The notes under the pieces are model-generated. The model made no database searches and was not told where the DNA came from. It saw only the letters and a list, made by a program, of their open reading frames with translations. Positions 25,023 through 36,733 of a DNA stretch of 64,000 bases are shown here, one piece after another. The stretch comes from JBDHWI01 sp964590135 (lineage in GTDB: Bacteria; Chloroflexota; Anaerolineae; J036; Brachytrichaceae): assembly GCA_964590135.1 (NCBI GenBank), contig CAZPVX010000008.1, positions 1-64,000 of the forward strand. Reading direction: 5' to 3'. Position numbers and translations under genes: made by a program. Every line of letters begins with the position of its first letter. Positions within the stretch are counted from its first letter, which is position 1.

Positions 25023-27260
25023 CTATTTCACGCGCATGCGCGTCAGGACGATCTGGTCGCCGGCGAACTGGCCGCGCGCGTCATAGGCCGGCACGCGCGC
25101 GAAACCGTCCGGGTCATACCACACCAGCAGCAAGTTATATACGCCGGCCGGCGCATCGGCGCCGGTCTGCAAGGCAAACGTGGTCTCATGGGTTTCACCC
25201 AGACGCCACTGCGTCAGCGGCTGGCCGGCGTCTTGCTGGGCAATCTTGTTGGCCTTGTCATCCAACAACTGCAACGACAGGTTCAAGTCCTTGTCAAGGG
25301 ATTGGGCAGCGCGCCAGCGCAGCGTCACGCTCAACGCCTCGCCCGGTCGAAGGGCATCCGGCACGATGGCGTAGCTCAACAATTCCACACCATTTGCATA
25401 GCGCAGCAGCGGCGCAGGGTCAACGCGCTCAGCCAGCTGCAACTGGCCGAAGATGGCGCGGTCGTCGCCACCCGGCAACTTCATCCGTTCGCCGGTTTGA
25501 AAATCATATGCGCCGACAGCCCAGCGCAACGTGCGCGGCGCCGGCGCGAGCGCCGGGATGCGCAAGGTGTAATGATCCGTCCAGATATAGTCTGCCGGCG
25601 TCTCAGAGGTGGCGATATTGCCTTGCCCGGGATACATGTCGCGCTGCGCCACGATCGCATCATTCTCGTCGATCAGATGCACAAAGATGCCGACATTCGC
25701 CGGCAACGGCTGGATCAATTTCCAGTTCATGCGCAGCGTGACCTCGTCACCCGGGCGCGCGGTTTGGGTCGAGGAGCCGGCCTCCACCAACGTCAATGCA
25801 CCGCCAAAGGTTGCATTCACCGGCAATGGCAGCCGCGCCTGCCACTGGTTCGCCGGCAGCGCATACGCCGGCGCGATATACACAAATGGCACAGCGACTG
25901 CGAGCGCAACGAAACCAGCGCACACCGCCGCCAGCAAAAAACGATGGATGCGCCACAAGCCATATGCCATCGCCGACGCAATCACCGCAATGCACGGGAA
26001 CATCAGCCGACCCTGTGATGCCGGCGTCAGAGAGGTCCAGCGCAGCAGCGCGATGAACACGATGCCGACCCAGAATGCGCACAGGATGATCTTTTTCCAT
26101 GCGTCATGCGACAACGTTTTCCGCAGGGCAGCTGACACAAGACCGTAGGCGCAACCAGCCATCGCCACAACGAACACCCAACCCAACACCTCATAGACGA
26201 AAGGGTGCATGATGATGTTCAGCGTGCCGAACACGCCCCAGTATGACCAGATAAACCCCTCGCGCTCGCTCCACAATTGCGCCAGTGACGCCGGCGTATC
26301 GCGCCGGCCCACCACATCCAAAAATCCATTCCAGCCCAATGGATCGCCATAGAGTTGCTGATTGCGCGCAAACCACCAGCCGCTGATGATGAGTGTGACT
26401 GCCATCATCACGATGCTGAAGCGCAAGACTTCGAGCGCAACATGTTTGAACGCGAGGCGCCTGATGTTTGATGCCTGATTCAGCGCCGCCGCCAGGCCAA
26501 ACAACGCCACCAAGCCAAGCGCGCTGCTCTTGCTGAGCGCGCCAAAGCCGGCGATGGCGCCGGCGATCACAGCGCTCTGCCAGGACAAGCCGTTCCCAGA
26601 GCCTGCCGAAGAGCGCATCACCCGCAGCGCCCACCATGTGCCAATCGTGCTGAACATCACCGCTGCGTTGTCGTTGTTGATCGCGCCGCTGATAAACGCG
26701 AACATCGGCACGCACGCGACGAGGATTGGAACTGCGAGCCGGAGCAAAGGCGCACCGCGCGCGATGCGTGATGTGTTGATCGCGAAGAGTTCCCGCGCCA
26801 CCAGATATGAGCAGAACACCGTCACGGTGCTCATCAAAATGGAGACCAGGCGCGCCATGCGTGTGGCAAGCACAGCGCGCGCCCATGGGAATCGTTCCGC
26901 CGGCGTGTGCAAGATGGCATTTGCATTGCCATCGCGCGCCGGCACGCCCATGTCGCTGTGCGGGTTGATGCGCCGCAATTCGCGCCAGTTCGAAGAGTCA
27001 AAAGGCGCGCTGAACGCTGCAGCGACCCAGTAATACAGCGGCGGCTGGCTGCCCTCCTGCCGCCATGGTGCGTCGGCGTCGGTCTGGCCCTCGCGCTGAA
27101 TGGGCAGACCGCCACCCGTTGCCAGATGTTGCACCATCGGGTAGTGCCACAATTCGTCGCTGGCTTCGTACAGCGGCGTCAGGATGCTGTACAAGCTGAA
27201 CAGCAGAAATGACGCGATGACGATCAGCGCTACGCCGATCTTTTCTGCGCGAGGGATCAC
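25023..27260 (-). CDS. large membrane protein, GT-C glycosyltransferase-like
   Basis: The 745-residue protein begins at a GTG. The N-terminal ~480 residues contain about ten to twelve membrane segments and an acidic first loop (YEASDELWHYPMV), the place where GT-C/GT39-type enzymes keep catalytic acidic residues. The loop with QPPLYYW is also typical of this fold. The C-terminal ~250 residues are soluble and beta-rich, with two repeat-like units containing VTLRMNWK and VTLRWRAAQ. It probably transfers sugars from a lipid carrier to surface glycans, but donor and acceptor are unknown. Apparently monocistronic. Confidence 0.65.
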   Translation of the reverse strand: MIPRAEKIGVALIVIASFLLFSLYSILTPLYEASDELWHYPMVQHLATGGGLPIQREGQTDADAPWRQEGSQPPLYYWVAAAFSAPFDSSNWRELRRINPHSDMGVPARDGNANAILHTPAERFPWARAVLATRMARLVSILMSTVTVFCSYLVARELFAINTSRIARGAPLLRLAVPILVACVPMFAFISGAINNDNAAVMFSTIGTWWALRVMRSSAGSGNGLSWQSAVIAGAIAGFGALSKSSALGLVALFGLAAALNQASNIRRLAFKHVALEVLRFSIVMMAVTLIISGWWFARNQQLYGDPLGWNGFLDVVGRRDTPASLAQLWSEREGFIWSYWGVFGTLNIIMHPFVYEVLGWVFVVAMAGCAYGLVSAALRKTLSHDAWKKIILCAFWVGIVFIALLRWTSLTPASQGRLMFPCIAVIASAMAYGLWRIHRFLLAAVCAGFVALAVAVPFVYIAPAYALPANQWQARLPLPVNATFGGALTLVEAGSSTQTARPGDEVTLRMNWKLIQPLPANVGIFVHLIDENDAIVAQRDMYPGQGNIATSETPADYIWTDHYTLRIPALAPAPRTLRWAVGAYDFQTGERMKLPGGDDRAIFGQLQLAERVDPAPLLRYANGVELLSYAIVPDALRPGEALSVTLRWRAAQSLDKDLNLSLQLLDDKANKIAQQDAGQPLTQWRLGETHETTFALQTGADAPAGVYNLLLVWYDPDGFARVPAYDARGQFAGDQIVLTRMRVK

Positions 27261-27371
27261 GATGGGGTTGACAACAGGGGGCCGGACATCCTGAACGAAG
27301 TGCAGCTTGAGAATGAGCGCTTGAGCGGCATGAACTGCCGCACGCAGTCGAAGGAATGCCGTTGATATGCG

Positions 27372-27905
27372 TTAGTTTGCAGCTTGGGGTTGCGCGGGCG
27401 CCTCAGGCGCCGGCGTTGCGGGCGCAGCTTCTGCCGGCGCTTCAGCCTGCATGCGCGCCTCGCGATCGCTTTCCAACTTGCTGATGCCGTTCGACACCAC
27501 AGCCATCGTGTGATCCAGCTCTTCGCGCAGCCGCTGCAACGTCTCCAGCGCATAGATATCGGCTTCAGAGCGCATGCGATCCACCTCTCGGCGCGCACGC
27601 TCTTCGATGGCGCTGGCGCGGTTTTGCGCGATGGAGATGATGGCGGTGTCGTCGGCCAGGCGATTCGCCTCGTCGCGCGCCATGTCCTTGATGCGCTCGG
27701 CCTCTTCCTTGGCCTGCGCGATGATGCGATCGTGCTCCTGCTGGATGCGCTGCGCCTTCTTGATCTCTTCGGGGATCGCCAACACCATCTGGTCGATCAG
27801 TTGAAAGCAACGGTCGGCGTCCACCAATTTCATTTTGGTGCCTGGCACACGCCGCGCTTCCAACAAGATGGCCTCGAGTCTCCCAAGAAGGTGTTGAATG
27901 TCCAT
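27372..27905 (-). CDS. coiled-coil protein, ATP-synthase-b-like or DivIVA-like
   Basis: The 177-residue protein is mostly one long charged helix (residues about 35-150, rich in heptad Ala, Glu, Arg), followed by an Ala/Pro-rich tail. The N-terminus (HLLGRLEAILLEARRVPG) may be a small docking region. Weak similarity to F0 subunit b and DivIVA-type coiled coils is due to composition. It is upstream of coaD's stop but separated from it by about 100 nt, and TATACT lies 7 nt before the ATG. Function unknown; a cell-division or envelope scaffold is possible. Confidence 0.6.
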   Translation of the reverse strand: MDIQHLLGRLEAILLEARRVPGTKMKLVDADRCFQLIDQMVLAIPEEIKKAQRIQQEHDRIIAQAKEEAERIKDMARDEANRLADDTAIISIAQNRASAIEERARREVDRMRSEADIYALETLQRLREELDHTMAVVSNGISKLESDREARMQAEAPAEAAPATPAPEAPAQPQAAN

Positions 27906-27912
27906 AGGCCTA

Positions 27913-27918
27913 AGTATA
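27913..27918 (-). promoter_or_regulatory. -10-like TATACT before the coiled-coil gene
   Basis: TATACT (reverse strand) ends 7 nt before the ATG at 27905, with no Shine-Dalgarno sequence: a leaderless candidate. Confidence 0.5.
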
Positions 27919-28000
27919 TTGACGATTTGTGATTATGGGCAGGCAATTGTCTTTGAATATCTGCCAATCTCCGCGCCATATTTTGTAATGGGCCAGATGC

Positions 28001-28489
28001 TCATTCGCTACGCTTCTTCTGCAAGGCGCGGTTCACGCATGCCGGCACCAATTGTCCAACATCCCCGCCCAGGTTGGTAATCTGACGGATCAGCGTTGCG
28101 CTGAGAAAGTGATTGGGGGCGTTGGCAAACAAGCACACGATCTCGACATCGTCAGCCAGCCAGTGATTGGTTTGTGCCATCTGCAGTTCAAAATCGAAAT
28201 CGACGCTGTTGCGCAGACCGCGCACCATCGCCTGCGCGCCGGCCTGCTGCGCAAAGGCCACCGTCAGGCCGCTGTAGCCAACCACATGCGCGCGGCCATC
28301 CACGCCCAACTCTGCCATGCACTCGCGCACCAGTGCAATTCGCTCATCGTGCGTGAACAGCAGCCGCTTATCTGGCTGCTCATATACGCCAATCACCAGC
28401 TCGTCAAACAGCGCCAGCGCGCGCGTGGCGATGTCGAGATGGCCGTTGTGAAACGGATCGAAGGTGCCAGGGTAGAGGGCTGTGGTCAT
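28001..28489 (-). CDS. coaD: phosphopantetheine adenylyltransferase
   Basis: CoaD catalyses the penultimate step of coenzyme A synthesis. The protein has 162 residues from the ATG at 28489 and the nucleotidyltransferase motif ALYPGTFDPFHNGHLDIATR, then VRGLRNSVDFDFELQMAQ and the ISSTLIR-equivalent LSATLIRQI. An ATG at 28504 would add five residues and overlap recG. It lies directly downstream of recG on the same strand, overlapping or abutting it, so they are probably co-transcribed. Length is normal. Confidence 0.95.
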   Translation of the reverse strand: MTTALYPGTFDPFHNGHLDIATRALALFDELVIGVYEQPDKRLLFTHDERIALVRECMAELGVDGRAHVVGYSGLTVAFAQQAGAQAMVRGLRNSVDFDFELQMAQTNHWLADDVEIVCLFANAPNHFLSATLIRQITNLGGDVGQLVPACVNRALQKKRSE

Positions 28490-28493
28490 GGTG

Positions 28494-31089
28494 TTAGCTT
28501 GCATCTCCGCCTTCGCGATGCTTCCAGAATGCGTCTACCTTCTGCGCGAGCAACGGATGTGCAACCAGTTCAGGGTCGCCGGCCAGCACGCTCTCAGCTT
28601 GCGTTCGCGCCATCTCCAACAGGTCGCGGTCGCGCAGGTTCACCAGTTTCAACTCCGGCTCACCGCTCTGGCGCGTGCCAAAGAACTCACCGGGGCCGCG
28701 AATTTCCAGATCGACTTCGGCCAGCTTGAAGCCGTCGGTGGTGTTGACGATGGCCTGCAGGCGTTGATCGACCAACGCGGAACTGCTGTCGGCCAGCAAC
28801 ATGCAAAACGACTTGTGCGCACCACGCCCGACGCGCCCGCGAAATTGGTGCAACTGCGACAGACCGAAGCGGTTTGCGCCTTCGATCATCATCACGGTCG
28901 CATTCGGCACGTCGATGCCGACTTCGACCACCGAAGTGGAGACCAGAATTTGCGTCTCGCCGGCGGCGAACGCCTGCATCGCCGCATCCTTATCCCCCGG
29001 CTTCATCTTGCCGTGCANNNNNNNNNNCCAGCTTCAGGGCGGGAAAAACATCGCGTTGCAGGCGTTCATGCTCTTCCACTGCCGCCTTCGCTTCGATCTT
29101 CTCGCTCTCTTCCACCAGCGGGCAGATGATGAACGCCTGCCGGCCCTCATCGACCTGATGCTGCACAAAGCGATACGCGCGCTCGCGCTCCGCCGGCGAG
29201 AACCAGTGTGTCTCAATCGGCTGCCGGCCTGGCGGCATCTCATCCAGAACAGTGTTGTCGAGGTCGCCATAGAGGGTGAGCGCCAGTGTGCGCGGAATCG
29301 GCGTGGCAGTCATCACCAGCGTGTGCGGGTTGAGGTCGCCGGCTTTCTGCCGCAGGGCGGTGCGCTGCATCACGCCAAAGCGATGCTGCTCATCGACCAC
29401 CACGAAGCCGAGGTTCTGGAAATTCACCGCTTCCTGGATCAGCGCATGTGTGCCAATGACGACGTGGACGCTCCCATCAGCCAGCGCCGCATGGATGGCG
29501 CGCTTCTCGGCAGCCTTCACGCTGCCGGTGAGCAACGCCACCTTGAGCGGTGGAAGGCCGGCTTTCTCGTTGAAGGCATCGAACAGGCGCGAGATCGTTT
29601 TGAAGTGTTGCTCAGCCAGGATCTCCGTCGGCGCCATCAACGCCGACTGCGCGCCGAGTGACGCTGCCAGCGCCATTCCCAGCGCAGCGACAACCGTCTT
29701 GCCGCTGCCCACATCACCCTGCAGCAGGCGGTGCATGGCGATCGGCTGCGCAATGTCTTTCACCAGCGCAGCCACCGCGCGCTGCTGCGCGCCAGTCAAC
29801 GCATACGGCAGAGCGGCGATCAGCCTGTCAAGCGTGGCCGGCTCGGCGAGCAATGCGCGCGCCGGCTCCTTGCGCCACTGGTGCCTTTGCCGCAGCACAG
29901 CCAACTGCAGCGTGAACAACTCATCGAAGGCCAGCCGGCGGCGAGCCTGCTCCTGCGCCCGCATGTCGCGCGGAAAGTGGATATCACGCAGGGCATCGGT
30001 CAGCGGCGCCAGCCGGGCGTTGCCGCGCACATCATCCGGCAGGTGTTCCGGCACATGCGCGGGCCAGTAGTCGATCAGCCGGCGCATCACGCGCCGCACC
30101 AGCAGCGGTTGCAACCCTTCGGTCAGGCGATACACCGGCACGATGCTGCCGCCGGTCACCCATTCGCGCTCCGCCGGCTCATACGTCGGGTTCTGGAAAT
30201 TCAAACGCCCCAGATATTCACCGACCTTGCCGCTGATCACCATCTCGCGCCCGGGCGTGAATTGCTTCATCAAGCTTTCCAAAAAGCGCTCGGTGGTGAA
30301 CCACGAGCATTCGATCACGCCGCTGGCGTCTTCGATGCCGACCTTGATGATCCACGTGCTGCCCCTGGTTTTGTATTTGCGCACCGAATGCACGCGCCCG
30401 ATGATGGTGACCTGCTCGCCATAGAACAATTGGTTGATGGTCCGCAGGGCGCTGTAATCGTCGTAGCGCGTGGGAAAGTAATACAGCAGGTCGCGAATGG
30501 TTTGCACGCCGAGCTTGTTGAATTTCTGGGCATTGAATTCGCCGATGCCGCTGATCCTGGTGATGGATGCGTCGAGGCCGAGGCCGGCCTCCTGCTGGCG
30601 CGGCGCACTCGGCTTGCGCTGAGATGGCTCCGGCGATGGAGCTGGCCGGCTCGGTGGCGGCGGCCGGCGCTCCTCCTGTTTTGGCGATGGCGCTTCGGTG
30701 ATGAGCGCGCCTCGCTCCACCTGCGGCGCGCGGATCTCTGAGTTCTGCGTTCCGCTTTCCGCGTTTTGTGCTTTGCGCTCCTCGTCCTGCGTCTTGTGTT
30801 CTGTGTTCCCTGCTTTTGGCCCCTGCCCCTTCAGCACCGGATTGCGCAAGCGCGCCATCAAGGCATCGAGCGTTGCGCGCCGGTGGGTCTCATCGATGCT
30901 CGCGCTGTAATCGCGCATTTCCTGCGCCACCGTCTCGGCCCAGTCGGGGTCGATATTGTTGCGCGTGGCATCGGCCAGCCAGGTGCCGGCGAACGACTGA
31001 AGCCCGCGCGTCACCGCCTTGTCCTGGTGTCCGGTTTGCACTTCGTACTTCAGAATTTTGAGGAGCTTTTCGGTGGCTGGGTTCGGCAT
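28494..31089 (-). CDS. recG: ATP-dependent DNA helicase RecG, interrupted by an assembly gap
   Basis: RecG remodels stalled forks and Holliday junctions. The gene is split by a 10-N gap at 29018-29027; the pieces upstream and downstream read in different frames only because the gap length is nominal. The wedge/OB region, helicase motif I (GDVGSGKTVVA), DEQH in motif II and the C-terminal motifs VSTSVVEVGIDVPNA and HQFRGRVGRG are intact. The first ~215 residues are an extension with an N-terminal helical domain and a Lys/Gln/Pro-rich linker encoded by a degenerate repeat. coaD follows directly. Confidence 0.93.
29018..29027. other. assembly gap (10 N) within recG
   Basis: Ten N bases interrupt recG between ALKL and HGKMKPGDK. 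The frames on each side do not agree, so the true gap is not exactly 10 bases. It should not be read as a biological frameshift. Confidence 0.95.
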
Positions 31090-31188
31090 GGTTGAGATTG
31101 GAGATCAGAGATTGCGGGTTGTGGATTGCCGATCACGTTCGATCCAGCCTCGAATCTCGCTGTGCGATTATACGTTTTGCCGTGTGAC

Positions 31189-32040
31189 TCACGCCTTGCT
31201 GATGATGGCGACCCCAAGCCCGTTTGGCCCAACATGTGCGCCGATGATGGGCGTAACAAGCGTCGGCGCTGCCGGCTTGCGCGGTCCCAGATCAGCCAGC
31301 GCCTGCTCGATCTGGGCGATATCTTGGGCATAATCCCCGCCGGAGTGCAGAATTGAAAAAAGCTCAAGCGGCTGCGGAGTCTTGCGCGCTTCCTCGATCA
31401 AGCGCTCGATGGCGCGCGAGCGCGTCCTCACGCGGTCAATCGGCACAACCTCGCCGTTCACCAACTGCACCAGCAAGCGCACCTGAAACAGTTCGCTCAT
31501 CGTTGCCGTCATGGCGCTGACGCGGCCGCCCTTGCGCAGGTATTTCAATGAGTCGATCATGGCGAAGACGCGCGTGCGTTGCCTCTGCGAATCGAGCGCG
31601 GCGAGAATGTCGGCCATTGCCGCGCCGGCGCCTGCCATCTCTGCGGCCTTCACCACCAGCCAGCCCAGCCCCAGCGATGTGGTGCCGGCGTCATACACGC
31701 GCACCGCCAGACTCGCATCGCGCATCTCGCCGGCGGCCACATCCGCCGCAGCGCACACGCCGCTGAGCTGGCGCGCCAGATGCACCGAAAGGATCTCATC
31801 CGCGCCGGCAGCCTGCGCCGCGCGGTAGGCATCGGCCAGCGAAGCCGGCGAGTTGGCGGCCGTTTTTGGGAAATCGCGATACGCCGGCAGACCGGCGTAA
31901 AACTGCTCGCGCGAGATCTCGACGCCATCCAGAACCTCCCGCCCGTCAATGTTTAGCACCATCGGCACCACGCTGATGCCGAGGCATTGCACGACGTCCT
32001 GTGAGAGGTCGCAGGTGGAATCTGTGACGACTTTGATCAT
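31189..32040 (-). CDS. DegV family fatty-acid-binding protein
   Basis: DegV/FakB-type proteins bind a fatty acid and can present it to a kinase. The 283-residue protein has the family start KVVTDSTCDLS, the TAANSPASLADAYR segment, and SLKYLRKGGRVSAM before the C-terminal domain ending with VTPIIGAHVGPNGLGVA. No fakA-like kinase is visible in the window. It overlaps the preceding LLM oxidoreductase gene by 4 nt (ATGA), so the two are translationally coupled, although they share no known pathway. Confidence 0.9.
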   Translation of the reverse strand: MIKVVTDSTCDLSQDVVQCLGISVVPMVLNIDGREVLDGVEISREQFYAGLPAYRDFPKTAANSPASLADAYRAAQAAGADEILSVHLARQLSGVCAAADVAAGEMRDASLAVRVYDAGTTSLGLGWLVVKAAEMAGAGAAMADILAALDSQRQRTRVFAMIDSLKYLRKGGRVSAMTATMSELFQVRLLVQLVNGEVVPIDRVRTRSRAIERLIEEARKTPQPLELFSILHSGGDYAQDIAQIEQALADLGPRKPAAPTLVTPIIGAHVGPNGLGVAIISKA

Positions 32041-33035
32041 GATCGCTGGGCAAACGTGTCGATCATCAGCTTGACATCGCTCATCGGATACAGGATGGGG
32101 CAGGTGCAGCCGCGCTGCCTGTACTCTTCCACTTTTGCGCGGGCTTCATCGGGCGTGCCGGTGGCCGAAATCTTCAGCACAAATTCATCTGGCACGAACT
32201 GCATCGCCGCATGCACCTGCTCTTTGGTCGCCGGCCAGCCAAGAATGCTTTGCACCTTCTTCACGATGTCTTCGCTTACACCGCTGGCTTTGGCAATGTG
32301 CGGCTGCTGCGCCAGATATTGCGTGAGCAGCACCTTCGCGTCTTCGATGGCTTGCTTGCGGTCGTGGTTCACCGCACACACCACCAGCTGCGGCCGGTCA
32401 ATGTCGTCAAGACTGCGGCCGGCCTTCTTCGCGCCTTTCTCAAGCATCTCCAGCGCGCGGTCGTTATATGCGGGCGGCACGCAATAGTTCAGCACTGCGC
32501 CGTCGGCAATCTCACCGGTCAACTCCATCATCTGATCGCCGGTTGCACCGATGTAGATCGGCACATTGCGCGGCTCGCGCCGGCCATGCACCACATCCAA
32601 CTCGATGCCATCGACGTGGTGAAACTCGCCATGAAAAGTGACGCGTTCCAGGCGCAGCAGCCGGCGCATCACCTCAATCGTCTCGCGCATGGCTGTCAGT
32701 GGTTTGCGGCGCTCGATACCGACGTTTTTCGCCAGGGGATCCCACCATGCGCCAATGCCGCAGATGATGCGGTTGGGTGCAAGATCGTCAAGCGTGAGGA
32801 ACGTGGCCGCAAGCAAGCCGATGTTGCGCGTCCAATTATTGATGACGCCACTGCCAATCTTCAGATGATCGGTGACAGCAGCGAAGGCGGCCATCGGCAC
32901 GATCGCGTCGCGCACCAGCCGGCTCTCAGCCTGCCAAACGGCCTCAAACCCGCACTGCTCGGCATACTGCGCATACTTCATGCCCTCGCGGATGGGGTGA
33001 GCGTCCTGTAGATACATTGCAACGCGCTGGATCAT
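32037..33035 (-). CDS. LLM-class flavin-dependent oxidoreductase (F420/FMN)
   Basis: The 332-residue protein has the TIM-barrel fold of bacterial luciferase-like and F420-dependent enzymes: GFEAVWQAESRLVRDA, LKIGSGVINNWTRN, FLTLDDLAPNRIICGIGAWW and PIYIGATGDQMMELTGEIADG. It resembles methylenetetrahydromethanopterin-reductase-like family members, where F420 is the usual cofactor, but flavin use is possible. The substrate is unknown. A GAGG lies 11 nt before the ATG. The stop overlaps degV. Confidence 0.85.
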   Translation of the reverse strand: MIQRVAMYLQDAHPIREGMKYAQYAEQCGFEAVWQAESRLVRDAIVPMAAFAAVTDHLKIGSGVINNWTRNIGLLAATFLTLDDLAPNRIICGIGAWWDPLAKNVGIERRKPLTAMRETIEVMRRLLRLERVTFHGEFHHVDGIELDVVHGRREPRNVPIYIGATGDQMMELTGEIADGAVLNYCVPPAYNDRALEMLEKGAKKAGRSLDDIDRPQLVVCAVNHDRKQAIEDAKVLLTQYLAQQPHIAKASGVSEDIVKKVQSILGWPATKEQVHAAMQFVPDEFVLKISATGTPDEARAKVEEYRQRGCTCPILYPMSDVKLMIDTFAQRS

Positions 33036-33086
33036 GGTTGTGCCTCGTGCTTTAGTGAACTTTGCCTGAAAAATTACCGCAAATGA

Positions 33087-33115
33087 TTGACCTGAATTTT
33101 ACAAGGCTCTATAAT
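33087..33115 (+). promoter_or_regulatory. sigma70 promoter for infA
   Basis: TTGACC (33087-33092), a 17-nt spacer and a perfect TATAAT (33110-33115). Transcription should start near 33122. The resulting leader of about 115 nt contains TTGCAGG and CCTGCAA arms (near 33143 and 33203) and ends with GAGG four bases before the infA ATG. Confidence 0.85.
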
Positions 33116-33238
33116 GCAACTGTTTTTCAGGGATTAATCTCTTGCAGGGACAAAGCCACGCGCAGGTTTTGTTGGAACCGAATCTTCCCGCCGTTTTGCT
33201 CCTGCAATATATTTGGCAAAATCCAAGACAGAGGTTGA

Positions 33239-33514
33239 ATGGCTAAGAAAGAAATTCGCGAGCAAAAGCAGAAGGAAGACGTTATCCAGGTGGAAGGCGA
33301 GGTGATCGAGGCATTGCCAGGCACCATGTTCCGCGTTCGTTTGGATAACGGCCATGAAGTGCTGTCCACGCTCTCCGGCAAGATGCGCAAGTTCTACATA
33401 CGCGTGTTGCTGGGGGATCGTGTGAAGGTGGAGTTGTCGCCGTACGATTTGACGCGCGGCCGCATCGCCTATCGCCTGCGCACCAGCGGCCGGCCCGAAG
33501 AGCAGCCGGCATAA
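33239..33514 (+). CDS. infA: translation initiation factor IF-1
   Basis: IF-1 occupies the ribosomal A site during initiation. The 91-residue protein has the OB-fold core VEGEVIEALPGTMFRVRLDN, then VLSTLSGKMRKFYIRVLLGD and VELSPYDLTRGRI. It carries about 15 extra charged residues at the N-terminus and a short C-terminal extension compared with the usual 71-73 residues. It is a single-gene unit with a strong promoter and a perfect terminator, not part of a ribosomal-protein operon. Confidence 0.95.
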   Translation: MAKKEIREQKQKEDVIQVEGEVIEALPGTMFRVRLDNGHEVLSTLSGKMRKFYIRVLLGDRVKVELSPYDLTRGRIAYRLRTSGRPEEQPA

Positions 33515-33535
33515 CACGCATTCATCACACGCTCA

Positions 33536-33576
33536 CTGCAAGGGCGGCTGGAATCAGCCGCCCTTGCAGTATTTTT
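33536..33576 (+). terminator. intrinsic terminator of infA
   Basis: Perfect 15-nt arms (33536-33550 and 33555-33569) around a GAAT loop are followed by TATTTTTCG. This is the clearest intrinsic terminator in the window. Confidence 0.92.
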
Positions 33577-33587
33577 CGAGGGGCTGT

Positions 33588-34514
33588 CTAGACCCTCTTG
33601 AACACGAGACAGACCCAATCGGCGATGCTGTTGCGCTCGATAAGTTGCAGGCCGGCGTCGCTTGCTGCATGCACCACATCATCGGCCTGGGTATCGAGGA
33701 TGCCGGAGAAGATGAACAGCGGCGCGCGCTCGGCCAGGCCGCTGCCCAGCATCTTTACGATCACGCCGGCGAGGATGTTTGCCACCACCAGATCGAACGT
33801 CTCACGGGTTGAATCATGCGTGCCCTGCGCCACACGAATGCGCTCGCTCACGCCATTTGCCTCGGCGTTTTCTCGGCCCACCCGCACTGCCTCTTCGTCG
33901 GTGTCCACCGCCAGCGCCTCGCGCGCGTCCAGTTTCACCGCAAGGATGCTCAGCACACCGCTGCCGTGCCCCACATCGAACACGCGCATGCCGGCGCGGA
34001 TATATCGCTCAAGCGCCATCAGGCACAACTGCGTGGTGGGATGCAGGCCGGTGCCGAAAGCCATGCCCGGGTCGAGCGCCAGCACGATGTCGCCGGCCTG
34101 CGCGCCAGCCCCGGCATCGTCTATCCATGTCGGGCGAATCAGGATGCGCTCGCCGATGCGCAGAGGCTTGAAATTCTCCTTCCACGCATTCGCCCAATCC
34201 GACTGCGCCACCTCCCTGTAGGCCGGCTTGGGAATTGGGCGCACCATGTTGAGGTAGAACAGCGCCTCTTCCACTTTGGCGCGGCGCTGCTCCAGTGTGC
34301 CATCCATGGGCAGATAGGCGCGCACAACCACCGGGCCGGCGGCGCTCTCGTCTTCCCATCGATCGGCGGTTGCGCCATCATGCAGCCGGCGATTCACCTG
34401 CTCCAGCGCCACGCCACCTTCCACATGCGGGTAAATCGCCTCGCTGATCGCCTCGGCCAGCTCGCCATCCGTCTCAATCGCCAACTCCAGCCAGCGCAGA
34501 TTGTTAGTCGTCAT
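33588..34514 (-). CDS. prmA: ribosomal protein L11 methyltransferase
   Basis: PrmA trimethylates lysines of ribosomal protein L11. From the ATG at 34514 the protein has 308 residues: an N-terminal substrate-binding domain with MRWLEL-type start (NNLRWLELAIE), LDPGMAFGTGLHPTTQLCL, motif I VFDVGHGSGVLSILA (usually DVGCGSG) and VVANILAGVI. The open frame runs a further 83 codons to 34763 but overlaps ppk1's promoter region and is unlikely. TATACT lies 8 nt before the ATG. It is divergent from ppk1. Confidence 0.92.
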   Translation of the reverse strand: MTTNNLRWLELAIETDGELAEAISEAIYPHVEGGVALEQVNRRLHDGATADRWEDESAAGPVVVRAYLPMDGTLEQRRAKVEEALFYLNMVRPIPKPAYREVAQSDWANAWKENFKPLRIGERILIRPTWIDDAGAGAQAGDIVLALDPGMAFGTGLHPTTQLCLMALERYIRAGMRVFDVGHGSGVLSILAVKLDAREALAVDTDEEAVRVGRENAEANGVSERIRVAQGTHDSTRETFDLVVANILAGVIVKMLGSGLAERAPLFIFSGILDTQADDVVHAASDAGLQLIERNSIADWVCLVFKRV

Positions 34515-34522
34515 CGCCGGCG

Positions 34523-34528
34523 AGTATA
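34523..34528 (-). promoter_or_regulatory. -10-like TATACT before prmA
   Basis: TATACT (reverse strand) ends 8 nt before the ATG at 34514 and no Shine-Dalgarno sequence lies between: a leaderless candidate. This also supports the shorter start. Confidence 0.55.
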
Positions 34529-34606
34529 TGGGAAGAAAAAAGGAATGCGGGGATGAGGGGATGGAGAGAGCCTGAATGACCTGATGGCAGCTTGACGGCC
34601 TGACGA

Positions 34607-34612
34607 TACAAT
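34607..34612 (+). promoter_or_regulatory. -10-like TACAAT before ppk1
   Basis: TACAAT ends 8 nt before the ATG at 34621. The intervening CTCCTTGC has no ribosome-binding sequence: a leaderless candidate. Confidence 0.55.
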
Positions 34613-34620
34613 CTCCTTGC

Positions 34621-36681
<2,061 letters not shown>

Positions 36682-36733
36682 GCGCTTGCGGGGGACAGCC
36701 CCCAAGACCTTTTTCTCTCGTTTGAACCTGCAA

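Noticed and set aside
28494..31089. Apparent frameshift or split in recG
   Set aside because: The break coincides with a 10-N assembly gap, and both sides carry correctly ordered RecG motifs.
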